Both the position numbers and the translations under genes were made by a program. This document shows, one piece after another, positions 9,406 through 17,605 of a stretch of DNA of 64,000 bases. Position 1 is the first letter of the stretch. The number at the start of each line of letters is the position of its first letter. The notes under the pieces are model-generated. The model saw only the letters and a list, made by a program, of their open reading frames with translations. It made no database searches and had not been told where the DNA came from. The stretch comes from Melioribacteraceae bacterium (GTDB taxonomy: Bacteria; Bacteroidota; Ignavibacteria; Ignavibacteriales; Melioribacteraceae), in contig CP129490.1 in the NCBI GenBank assembly GCA_030584085.1, positions 2,699,511-2,763,510 on the forward strand, written 5' to 3'.

Positions 9406-9714
9406 TAATCTCCTCCTTATGAATCTGCTGTTAATGGATTTATTAAAAAAAGGTATAACATACTTTGGGAAACTGCATTTACTAAATATTTCTTGCTTAG
9501 GTGAGTCACAAAATTCCGATTGTTGGAGTCAAATATCTAATTGCAAAATAATGCTAATCGAAATTAATTTCAAAGAAAAGTTAATTCCGGATACAATATC
9601 CAGCATAAAATATAATTGGGAGATAAAAAATGATTCGATAGCATTTCTAACATGAAAAACAACTTGCTCGCAAGAAATTTCTTCCTTAAGTTACGAGCAG
9701 TTCTTAATTAATTC

Positions 9715-9860
9715 TTACGGTGTTAGGGAAACCGGTTAAATTCCGGTGCTGCCCCGCAACTGTAAAGGACTTATAAAAGTCTTCAGCAAAATGCCACTGT
9801 CCCGAAAAATAGGGATGGGAAGGCGCTGAATGATGTCCTAAGCCAGGAGACCTGCCGTAA
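9715..9860 (+). ncRNA. Cobalamin riboswitch aptamer
   Basis: The outer P1 helix is TTACGG (9715-9720) with CCGTAA (9855-9860). Inside are the conserved core blocks GGGAAACCGG, the GCCCCGCAACTG segment (9751-9762) and the B12 box AGCCAGGAGACCTGCC (9841-9856). All blocks are in canonical order. The element lies about 110 nt upstream of a BtuB-like gene. Known riboswitches of this class lower expression of transport genes when cobalamin is bound. From 9406 to about 9714 I see only the divergent sdhC leader and no gene. Confidence 0.96.
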
Positions 9861-9880
9861 GCATTCAATCACTAATTAAC

Positions 9881-9965
9881 CTTCGCGGGTGAGGTTATGA
9901 ACGTAATTTTCAATTCAATCGTTACATCACGCCCACGAAGTTACATCTCATAAGGAGGTAACTTC
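9881..9965 (+). promoter_or_regulatory. Translational expression platform of the cobalamin riboswitch
   Basis: Two mutually exclusive helices are visible. GAAGTTAC (9937-9944) pairs perfectly with GTAACTTC (9958-9965), placing the Shine-Dalgarno AAGGAGG (9952-9958) in the loop and stem base. Alternatively CTTCGCGGGTG (9881-9891) pairs with CGCCCACGAAG (9930-9940) with one C-A mismatch, which takes away the left arm of the first helix and frees the ribosome site. No T-run follows, so control is probably at translation. Confidence 0.65.
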
Positions 9966-9966
9966 A

Positions 9967-11883
9967 ATGAAATATTTACATTCTTTTTTGTTCGTATTAC
10001 TTTTTTCGTTTTCACTATTTGCACAAACCGATACACTAAAAACACAACTCGATGACATTTTGGTAACTGCCACAAAATTTCCAACAGAGATACAAAATAT
10101 TTCGAGTTCTTATTCGGTCATTGGCAACTCTTACATTCAAAAAACACATTATTCAACTGTACTGCATTTGTTGAGACAAGTTCCCGGAATTTCGATTGCA
10201 CAACAAGGCGGACTTGGAAAACTGAATAGTTTGTTTATGAGAGGTGCAAACGCAAATCATACATTAGTATTAATAGATGGGGTCGAAGTAAACGATCCGA
10301 GTTCACCAAGTAATGCATTCGATTTATCAAATTTACAAACCGGTAATATTGAAAGAATTGAAATTGTACGCGGTCCCCAAAGTACTCTTTACGGTTCCGA
10401 TGCTCTTGCGGGCATAATTAATATTTTTACCGAACAAGGGAGGGATATTAATAAAATATCTCTTCAGACCGAAGGCGGTTCTGACAGTTATTACAGAGGC
10501 GGCGGACAATTAACCGGAAGTTACAGTTTATTTAATTACTCGATAAATTTTTCACGTCTCGCAACTGAAGGGATATCCGCAGCTAATGAAAAATACGGCA
10601 ATAAAGAGAAGGACGGATATTCGAACAATTCATTCTCATCTTTTCTTTCGGCACAAGTTTTTGATAATTTGAAATTTAGCTTGAATTATCGACATACAAA
10701 TTCTTCAACTGATTTGGATCACGGAACACAATTCGGAGATGACCCAAACTACACTTATGATATTGAAGAAAATATTTTTAATGCTGCGGTTAATTATGGT
10801 TTATTCGATAACAAATGGAAACAAAAATTTAGCGGTTCGGTTCTTAGAAGAATAAGCAAATCAATCGACGAACCGGATAATAATAATCCCGGTTCGGCTA
10901 CAAATTTTACAAATGCAACTAGAACCAAATTTGAATGGCTTAATAATCTTACATTCATCCCTTACAACATCGTAACAATAGGATTAGAAACCGAGTCAGA
11001 AAAAGCCAACACAGAATATTTTTCTATGAGTGAATGGGGACCTTTCGAAAGTGTTTTCCCATCGCAAGAGATGCGTACTAATTCTGCATTTTTACAAAAC
11101 CAGTTAATACTTGACGGCGGTTTTTCTGCAATAGCCGGATTTAGAATTGACCACAATGAAAAGTTTGGTAATCATTCAACTTATAAATTTGGCGCTAGTT
11201 ATTTTTATGATGCGACCGGAACAAAATTAAAAGCAAATTATGGAACCGGCTTCAAAGCACCTTCACTCTTTTATTTATTTGATCCCGCATTCGGAAATCC
11301 AAATCTTAAACCTGAAGAAAATAAAGGCTGGGATATCGGCTTTGAGCAATATTTCTTCGGAAACGGATTTTCTTTTGGTGCAACTTATTTCTCGATGAAG
11401 TTTGAAAACATGTTCGGGTTTGATCAAAATTTTGTAACCATAAATATCAATGAAGCAAAAACAAATGGTGTAGAAACGTTTGCAACATATAGCCATGATG
11501 AATTTTATGTTCACTTGACTTATACATATACAAATGCGATAGATCTAAGCAACGACACAGAGGAACAATTAATTCGTCGACCCAATGATAAGTTAACTTT
11601 ATCTGTTTCTTATTCTCCATTAGAAAAACTAAACTTGAATTCAACCATAAGATACATCGGAAAGCGAACGGATGAAGATTTCTCGGCATTCCCCTCGGCT
11701 ACCGTTGTTTTAAGCGATTACACGATTATGGATTTTACGGTGAATTATAAAATTCTTTCAAATCTTACATTGTTCGGACGAATTGAAAATTTATTTGATA
11801 AAGATTACGAAGAAGTTCTTTATTACGGAACACCGGGAAGAAGTTTTTATGCTGGGTTTTCTTTTGATTTAATCTTTGAGTAA
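9967..11883 (+). CDS. btuB: TonB-dependent receptor, BtuB-like (vitamin B12/corrinoid uptake)
   Basis: A 638-aa outer-membrane receptor. A signal peptide (1 to about 20) is followed by a TonB box-like DDILVTA (29-35), a plug domain with LLRQVPGISIAQQGG, FMRGANANHTLVLIDGV and IERIEIVRGPQSTLYGSDA, then a 22-strand-type barrel ending in FYAGFSFDLIFE. Plug sequence and length fit the BtuB family. The cobalamin riboswitch in its leader makes corrinoid the likely ligand. The ATG at 9967 is placed by AAGGAGG eight nt upstream. It is the only long plus-strand gene between dacB and msrA. No cobalamin-binding protein gene is adjacent. Confidence 0.93.
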   Translation: MKYLHSFLFVLLFSFSLFAQTDTLKTQLDDILVTATKFPTEIQNISSSYSVIGNSYIQKTHYSTVLHLLRQVPGISIAQQGGLGKLNSLFMRGANANHTLVLIDGVEVNDPSSPSNAFDLSNLQTGNIERIEIVRGPQSTLYGSDALAGIINIFTEQGRDINKISLQTEGGSDSYYRGGGQLTGSYSLFNYSINFSRLATEGISAANEKYGNKEKDGYSNNSFSSFLSAQVFDNLKFSLNYRHTNSSTDLDHGTQFGDDPNYTYDIEENIFNAAVNYGLFDNKWKQKFSGSVLRRISKSIDEPDNNNPGSATNFTNATRTKFEWLNNLTFIPYNIVTIGLETESEKANTEYFSMSEWGPFESVFPSQEMRTNSAFLQNQLILDGGFSAIAGFRIDHNEKFGNHSTYKFGASYFYDATGTKLKANYGTGFKAPSLFYLFDPAFGNPNLKPEENKGWDIGFEQYFFGNGFSFGATYFSMKFENMFGFDQNFVTININEAKTNGVETFATYSHDEFYVHLTYTYTNAIDLSNDTEEQLIRRPNDKLTLSVSYSPLEKLNLNSTIRYIGKRTDEDFSAFPSATVVLSDYTIMDFTVNYKILSNLTLFGRIENLFDKDYEEVLYYGTPGRSFYAGFSFDLIFE

Positions 11884-11891
11884 AAAAAATC

Positions 11892-11914
11892 CCCGCAATT
11901 TTAATAATTGCGGG
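11892..11914. terminator. Bidirectional terminator after btuB
   Basis: A perfect 9-bp stem CCCGCAATT/AATTGCGGG with loop TTAAT, an A-run before it and AAATTTTT after it, lies between the convergent btuB and the cargo pseudogene. Confidence 0.85.
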
Positions 11915-11928
11915 AAATTTTTAGCTAT

Positions 11929-13614
11929 CTATCGAATTAAAAGCATTTTTTGTGAAGAAGTATAATCAGAAGCTATTAACCTGTAAATGTAAATTCCACT
12001 TGGTAAGTTTTCTGCATCAAAATCAAATGAATATTTACCACTTGTCAGATTTTCTTCAACAAGTGATGCAACCTTTTCACCTAATGAATTATAAACTATT
12101 AAACTGACATACCCATCTTTTGGAATTTGAAATTGTATTTTTGTCGATGGGTTAAACGGGTTTGGGTAATTCTGAAACAGTTCATATGTAAAATCAAGTT
12201 CATCATTGTTTGAAATTTTATCTAACGGCGGTCCTTCAACTCGAACTGTTAACATATCGGAATATGAAGAATAGTTATTACTTTGGTCTACCTCTCTAAC
12301 TGCATAATAAACATTTTTTTCATTAGCAATTGGTGGACCTGTTACTATTGTTTCTGTTTGATCTTCGTAGTAGTTATTTGTAGTTGTTGCAATTAGTGTC
12401 CAACTTCCCGTTGTTGGATGATTTCGTTTATATACATTGTACTCTTTGAAATCGGCACAAATACTTGCATCCCAAATAATATAAGGATGATCATTTGCAC
12501 TTGCAGATGCAGATAAATTTATCGGTTTGGGCGGATTTGCATCATACTGTCTAATCTTCAGATAGTCATTATATTCACCCCAAATAACAAAAAGATCATT
12601 TGATGTTGATGAAATCCTTGGTGAAATATAACTGCTGCCAAAGGTAGTTTCAGAAGTCCAAGATGAACCATTATAATTTCTGTATGCTACACTTGAAGGA
12701 CCTTCATAAACTATATGTGTTTTCCCGTCGTTAGTGTTTGCTGCCGAAACAATATTATAAACTGAAGCGTACTGCTGTAATAATGTAGAGGAAGACCAGG
12801 AGGTTGAACCCAAACTTCTTTCCCGTACATACAGATCCGAATGATATCCAGCTTCAAGCTTGTAATAAAACTCAAATAATTTTGAGCTGCCTGCATGTAC
12901 TCTTTCGCGCATTGATGAATTAGAGAATAAAAGCTGAGGTGTCTGCCACGTTGTATTATATTTATCTCTAGTTTTTGCCGTACCTTGATTTGATGAAGCT
13001 GAACTTGAATTGCCGCTATTATAAGAAACATGAACTCTACTTGGAGAAACAGAAACAGTTGGAAAACCACCTACCTCACTGCCGTAATCTGTTACTTGTT
13101 TTGATTCCTCGAGTGTACCATCAGAATTGTACTTTTTATAATAAGTTTCATAATTGTTACCATTGTCTTTCTGGTCATAAACAATGTGTAATCTGTTATT
13201 CATATTATCAACGACAGCATCAATATTGCGACATTCATACCCGTCAAGACTTATATCAGATACGAATGTATCCCAACTTTGACCAGCGTTTGTTGACTTT
13301 TTAGTTCTGATGCTATTACCTATCTTATAAACGGCATAAAGAATTTGGTTATTACCTGTAATATTTGCATAATCAACCTATGAGTTTTCCAATTGATAAC
13401 TTCGTATTACAGAACCGGAACTATTTATTAAGTAATATTTAAGGTACGTTGTAGGGTATTCATTATCTATGAGAATGTGAATTCCGCTTGAATTACTGAA
13501 CTGATCGATTACTGTTGTAATTGCAGGTGTAGGAATAGTAGTTTCAATTATGCTGTTCCAACTTTGTGCGCTGATTGATAAGATTGCTACTAAAAGAATT
13601 AAGTACTTTTTCAT
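11929..13614 (-). pseudogene. T9SS-secreted BNR/fibronectin-type protein interrupted by an in-frame amber codon
   Basis: An ATG at 13614 (AGGAG upstream) opens a signal peptide (MKKYLILLVAILSISAQ) and runs 78 codons to TAG at 13378-13380. The same frame then continues without another stop to 11929, giving a 562-codon gene. The part after the stop reads sialidase-like (TNAGQSWDTFVSD, LHIVYDQKDNGN), then a fibronectin-III-like module (KPINLSASASANDHPYIIWD), then a T9SS type A sorting domain with LFQNYPNPFNPSTKIQF and an LIR end. No good start with signal peptide exists after the stop. It is either a nonsense-mutated gene, a sequencing error, or a rare readthrough. The intact protein would be a secreted surface beta-propeller. 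Confidence 0.8.
13378..13380 (-). other. In-frame TAG splitting the cargo gene
   Basis: The codon order is AAC TCA TAG GTT GAT TAT. Codons on both sides stay in the same frame and the downstream 58 codons before the next ATG translate to plausible protein (VDYANITGNNQILYAVYK). A single base change (for example from CAG, AAG or TGG) would explain it. Confidence 0.85.
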
Positions 13615-13645
13615 TTAGGTATCTCCTAAAATAATAGTAAATTTG

Positions 13646-13750
13646 TTAATCTAGGTCTCCACCCAAAGTTTGCGGATGAAGCCCGATGCTTAATACTTGT
13701 TTACTTGCCTGCCAGGTGTAAATGAATTCTGCTGAAGGTTTTGTCCGCCT
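13646..13750 (-). other. Unexplained open segment upstream of the interrupted cargo gene
   Basis: Thirty-four sense codons without any start codon, between a TAA at 13751-13753 and a TAA at 13646-13648. The translation includes EFIYTWQASKQVLSIGLHP and ends GGDLD. It is more GC-rich than the flanking spacer. It could be a gene fragment or a structured RNA; I cannot assign it. Confidence 0.35.
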
Positions 13751-13822
13751 TTATATTTTTGATAAATAAGGCGCTCTTCCATAAGCTAATAAAAATGGTT
13801 TAGGTACATGTTGCCTCCATGA

Positions 13823-15571
13823 TTATTTGACTACTATACTTTTAATTGATTGATTAAAGCTTCCGGCATTCATGTTTATTATATAGATTCCGGAAGGAAG
13901 TTGTTTTGCATCGAATATTACAGAATAACTACCCGCGGCTTTTTCTTCCCAAATTAAACTCTTTACTACCTCTCCTAACACATTATATACTGTTATATTT
14001 ACCAAGCTTCTTTGGGGTACATTGTATCTGACAGTTGTAGTTGGGTTGAAGGGATTTGGAAAATTTTGGTGCAACTGGTATTCACTTGGGAGTGCAAGAT
14101 CTCTATCTTCAACTTCTACCGTTAAATCAGGTTTGTATAAGTAAGAGAAAAAACGACCTCCGTTTTCAATAATTTCATACATATTTATAATCAATTCTTC
14201 TTTATAATCATCAGTCAAATCATACATTATCGCCCCGATATATCCCGACCATCTTCCATTCAAAGCAAGTTCATTTTGTTTTAGATAAAAGACCTCATAT
14301 GTTTGATAGTTTCTATATCCGCTAAATTTAAGTATCAAGACGTTACCATCGATACAGACAAGAACTTCTTCTTTTCCATCCTTATCCACATCAACCGTTT
14401 GAAAATTACCTGCATCAAATGAAAACACTCCAACTAAATCTATTCTACCTACAGCCAGGTAGCTGTCATTTCCGTCTGCTTCAAACAATGTAATTCTTGT
14501 TGTTCCAATACCGTCATAAGTAGCGTCTCCTCCAGCCCATATCTCTTTTTTTCCGTTACCGTCTAAATCATTTGTTTGTGCAAACAAATAAGCATTATAG
14601 GTCTCTACCATTCCCTCCCAGCTTAATCTATAATCGTTATCACCACTGTTTTCAATAGCAACTATTTTCCCTTTTATACTTCCTGCAAAGAACTCCATCT
14701 TTCCGTCATTATCAAAATCACCTTGCGCAAAACCACGGTAATAAAAGTTCAATAGATCAAAAATATAACTGTAAATTAAATCAAAATTGTTTAACGACGG
14801 GTTATATTCATATATATTTATACTTGAATTTGTCGTTATATTAACAAATATCTGATCGGTATGATTATCACCATCCCAATCGCCGAATACATGGTCTTCT
14901 TGTTGGTCTAATACTTTATCGGGTTCAAAAACAAAAGAAAGAGTGTTTGCAAAAGATGTTGCGGTTGGTTGTTCATAATACAAATGTTGCCACCACGAGT
15001 CTAGCCATTGCGGGTCAGGGGTTTCTTCAGATACTCTTCTCCGCAAATTAACTTCGTACAATCCATTTTTATCAATATCAGATATTGACAGAATTTGTAT
15101 TGTACTATCGTAGAAAAAAATCTTATTGAATTTACCTTGCTCGTTAATTTCCATTACAGTAACATCACTATAATCTCCGTAATACTCTTTTTGTATTCCG
15201 TATATTTCTGCAAATCCGTTTCTATTTATATCCGCTATGATCAATGGGTCAGTATGTTCTCCAATATTTACTTCCTGCCAAAATTTGTATTTGTGATGAT
15301 AGAGTGAGGTGTCTATTGTCGTTAAATCAATTTCCGTTATTGTAAATGTAGCCGACTTGTTGAGGTTTGTTTCCAGCTGAATATAATCGCCGATATATTT
15401 TATTTTGGTTTTACCGCCCGGGTATTCAATTTTAATTATATCCTTTTCTATTTCTGTTATTTTTAATTCAGATTGTTGTTTTAGATATTCTACTTTCTCT
15501 TTTACAATTACTTGTGAGAATGTGAGATGCATCAACGAAATAAAAATGATTACTGCTATTAGATGTTTCAT
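13823..15571 (-). CDS. T9SS-secreted FG-GAP/VCBS beta-propeller protein
   Basis: A 582-aa protein with a signal peptide (about 1-19). At least six Asp-rich calcium-type FG-GAP loops are visible: DINRNGFAEI, DIDKNGLYEV, DWDGDNHTDQ, DFDNDGKMEF, DLDGNGKKEI and DVDKDGKEEV, spaced as in integrin-like propellers. The last 80 or so residues are a type A sorting domain (HQNFPNPFNPTTTVRY, LPSGIYIINM, final KSIVVK). It is probably anchored or released at the cell surface; the ligand is unknown. ATG at 15571 with AAGGT upstream. Its own spacer on each side suggests a single transcription unit. Confidence 0.9.
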   Translation of the reverse strand: MKHLIAVIIFISLMHLTFSQVIVKEKVEYLKQQSELKITEIEKDIIKIEYPGGKTKIKYIGDYIQLETNLNKSATFTITEIDLTTIDTSLYHHKYKFWQEVNIGEHTDPLIIADINRNGFAEIYGIQKEYYGDYSDVTVMEINEQGKFNKIFFYDSTIQILSISDIDKNGLYEVNLRRRVSEETPDPQWLDSWWQHLYYEQPTATSFANTLSFVFEPDKVLDQQEDHVFGDWDGDNHTDQIFVNITTNSSINIYEYNPSLNNFDLIYSYIFDLLNFYYRGFAQGDFDNDGKMEFFAGSIKGKIVAIENSGDNDYRLSWEGMVETYNAYLFAQTNDLDGNGKKEIWAGGDATYDGIGTTRITLFEADGNDSYLAVGRIDLVGVFSFDAGNFQTVDVDKDGKEEVLVCIDGNVLILKFSGYRNYQTYEVFYLKQNELALNGRWSGYIGAIMYDLTDDYKEELIINMYEIIENGGRFFSYLYKPDLTVEVEDRDLALPSEYQLHQNFPNPFNPTTTVRYNVPQRSLVNITVYNVLGEVVKSLIWEEKAAGSYSVIFDAKQLPSGIYIINMNAGSFNQSIKSIVVK

Positions 15572-15935
15572 ATTCTATTACCTTTTTTTGTGAATGGTTT
15601 TGGTTAATAAAATATGTAGAGAAGTTTCATCATTCCTCCTAAAATGATCTGGATTGAAAGAATTTACTTTACTATATTAGTTAGAATCCAATCAAGAAAT
15701 TTGCTTCATAAATCAATAGGAAAACACAAAATACAATAAATATAAATGAACCTTAAACAAGAGGTTAACATCTACCATTCAAATATAATCAAAGACATTT
15801 AAATTCCAATATCAAAAAAAAAAAATACTATATTCTAAATTAACAACTATGAATAATTCAAAATGATCATGGAGTCTTAAATATTACATTCAAATAATGA
15901 AAAATTGTCTTTTAACATATTTGAAGTATGTCTTT

Positions 15936-15998
15936 AGCTATAGTGAAATCATTAGAATTCTTTATGCTGGACTTACATTTGATCTAAGTTTTGAGTAA
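15936..15998 (+). pseudogene. Decayed C-terminus of a TonB-dependent receptor
   Basis: The frame ending at TAA 15996-15998 reads RILYAGLTFDLSFE, which aligns with the BtuB-like C-terminus RSFYAGFSFDLIFE encoded at 11883. The preceding SYSEI resembles its DYEEV with about seven residues deleted. No barrel sequence is found further upstream, so only the last strand remains. The rest of the 15572-15935 spacer is AT-rich with a 12-nt A-run near 15815 and no gene that I can see. Confidence 0.6.
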
Positions 15999-16005
15999 AG
16001 ATTAG

Positions 16006-16086
16006 AAATCCCCGGGATTTATCAACTGATTTGATGGACAAGAAATTTTTTGCCATCATTTTATTTCTGAAAAATCCCGGGGATTT
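16006..16086 (-). terminator. Long inverted repeat / terminator after the octaheme cytochrome gene
   Basis: AAATCCCCGGGATTT (16006-16020) and its exact complement (16072-16086) form a 15-bp stem around a 51-nt loop. Each arm can also fold alone: on the minus strand AAATCC/GGATTT with a CCG loop is followed by T's directly after the cytochrome stop. Confidence 0.65.
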
Positions 16087-16089
16087 GTT

Positions 16090-17460
16090 TTACTTAATTA
16101 AACCACTTTTAAATCTGCCACCGGTTTTCATTGGATCTTCCGAATAACCGAGAGATTTTAAGTCGAGACGTTTTCCTTCTTTCACACCATGACATTCAAT
16201 ACATTTTACTGCTTCATCAGCTGGTGCAACCATATGGTTTAACGGCCAATACATTTCCGTTTCGATAAATTCAACTTCACCGGAAAATTCTAATCCAACT
16301 TTTTCCATTCCTATTTTTGAAGCGTTAACCCAATCGTAAGTTTTCCAGTAACCTTCCTTACCAAACAAATGAGGTACTATTAAATATTTATTTACCGGGT
16401 CAAATGGTTGTTTTCCTTTCATAACTTTAAATGGATATATCTTCGCATTCTGATCACTAATATCACCATTAGTTTTATTCAGCTTCACAATTTTACTATC
16501 TACTGCATCACCTATCAAATGTAGATCGGCGCTGCCATTGTACCATGAATAAACGGGAGTTACATTTTTCTCCCAGATAAATTCGCCTTTCATTTTTGAA
16601 TAAGTCTCTTTACCGTTTTCGTCTAATGATTTTTCTCTTTCTTCTCCGGCTTTTGACCAGTCCCACCAAGTTTTAGTCGGTTCAACTTTTGCAAACTGGG
16701 GAATGTGACAGGTTTCGCATGCGACAGTTTTTAAATGTCTATTTAGAATTTCTTTTTCATGAACTTCACCTTTGTGGCAATTTTCACATGAAAGATTATG
16801 AGTTCCGCTCGCCATTGAAGCATGTGACGATCCTAAAATATTATGATCTCCTTTGCTGTGGCAATCTTCGCAAGTGAATCCTAATCCGCCCATGTGTACA
16901 TCTATATCCGGTGAAGGATCGTATAAACTATCATCTAGATCACCATGTTTAACTCCGGCACCACCGCCGCCGTCAAAGTGACAGCTTCCACAATTTTGTC
17001 GGTTTGGAGTTCCAACACTTTTTGCCGATGCTAATAGATCAACATTTTTGGCGGGCATTCCGGCAGCAGTTGGTTCTTTCTTATAATTACCGGTTTGATC
17101 GTGACAAACAAGGCAGTCAATATTGTCTGCTTTTGTGAAATCGAATGATTCGTCTTCCCAGCCATAACCGATATGACAGCTTGTGCATCTAGGTTCATTT
17201 GATGCAACCGCTATGCAAAAATTATTAATGATATTTTTCTTACCAAGCTGCTGTCCTTCATATTTACCGGACTCAATTTTATCTCCCATCCATAACCAGT
17301 GTCGGCTGTTCATGATTTCATTAGATACATCATGACATTCAAGACATCGAATCGTCACATCTTGCGGTCTTTCGAATGGTCCTCTGATAAATTTGGAATG
17401 ATCTTGAGCAAAAACAAAAGTTGTGGCTAAAAGTAAAATTATAACGGGAAAATTCTTCAT
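16090..17460 (-). CDS. Octaheme c-type cytochrome, tetrathionate-reductase (OTR) family
   Basis: A 456-aa periplasmic protein with a signal peptide (1-19) and exactly eight CXXCH motifs: CLECH (39), CTSCH (92), CLVCH (116), CGSCH (157), CEDCH (197), CENCH (225), CETCH (248) and CIECH (420). The segment NNFCIAVASNEPRCTSCHIG and then GWEDESFDFTKADNIDCLVCH is characteristic of the OTR family. The Shewanella relative reduces tetrathionate, nitrite and hydroxylamine in vitro; the physiological substrate here is unknown. No quinol oxidase or partner cytochrome gene is adjacent. There is no T9SS domain, so it should remain periplasmic although it sits within the cargo island. Confidence 0.92.
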   Translation of the reverse strand: MKNFPVIILLLATTFVFAQDHSKFIRGPFERPQDVTIRCLECHDVSNEIMNSRHWLWMGDKIESGKYEGQQLGKKNIINNFCIAVASNEPRCTSCHIGYGWEDESFDFTKADNIDCLVCHDQTGNYKKEPTAAGMPAKNVDLLASAKSVGTPNRQNCGSCHFDGGGGAGVKHGDLDDSLYDPSPDIDVHMGGLGFTCEDCHSKGDHNILGSSHASMASGTHNLSCENCHKGEVHEKEILNRHLKTVACETCHIPQFAKVEPTKTWWDWSKAGEEREKSLDENGKETYSKMKGEFIWEKNVTPVYSWYNGSADLHLIGDAVDSKIVKLNKTNGDISDQNAKIYPFKVMKGKQPFDPVNKYLIVPHLFGKEGYWKTYDWVNASKIGMEKVGLEFSGEVEFIETEMYWPLNHMVAPADEAVKCIECHGVKEGKRLDLKSLGYSEDPMKTGGRFKSGLIK

Positions 17461-17552
17461 TGCTACCTCAATAAATTAAAATCGGACATGATCAACTTAG
17501 TTAATCCACCGCTAAAATTCTACTTTGTCTCTGATATTTTCTGCGTGATGTA

Positions 17553-17580
17553 GTAGGGACAAGTCGCGACTTGTCCCTAC
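17553..17580. repeat. Perfect 28-nt palindrome with GTAG...CTAC ends
   Basis: GTAGGGACAAGTCG followed directly by its exact reverse complement. It lies upstream of the octaheme cytochrome gene and just after a T9SS cargo gene. There is no T-run, so it is more likely a REP/MITE-type palindromic repeat than a terminator. Similar ends occur in the repeats at 19739 and 25097. Confidence 0.75.
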
Positions 17581-17605
17581 AAATAAAAATGGAGAGATTA
17601 AAAAC

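Noticed and set aside
9344-9655. 103-codon plus-strand frame overlapping the start of sdhC
   Set aside because: It is antisense to the sdhC start for its first 60 nt, has no ribosome site and no recognisable domain. The region is the sdhC leader.
12711-13304. Two frames of 109-119 codons overlapping the interrupted cargo gene
   Set aside because: Composition is typical of out-of-frame translation, and the sorting-domain frame explains the region.
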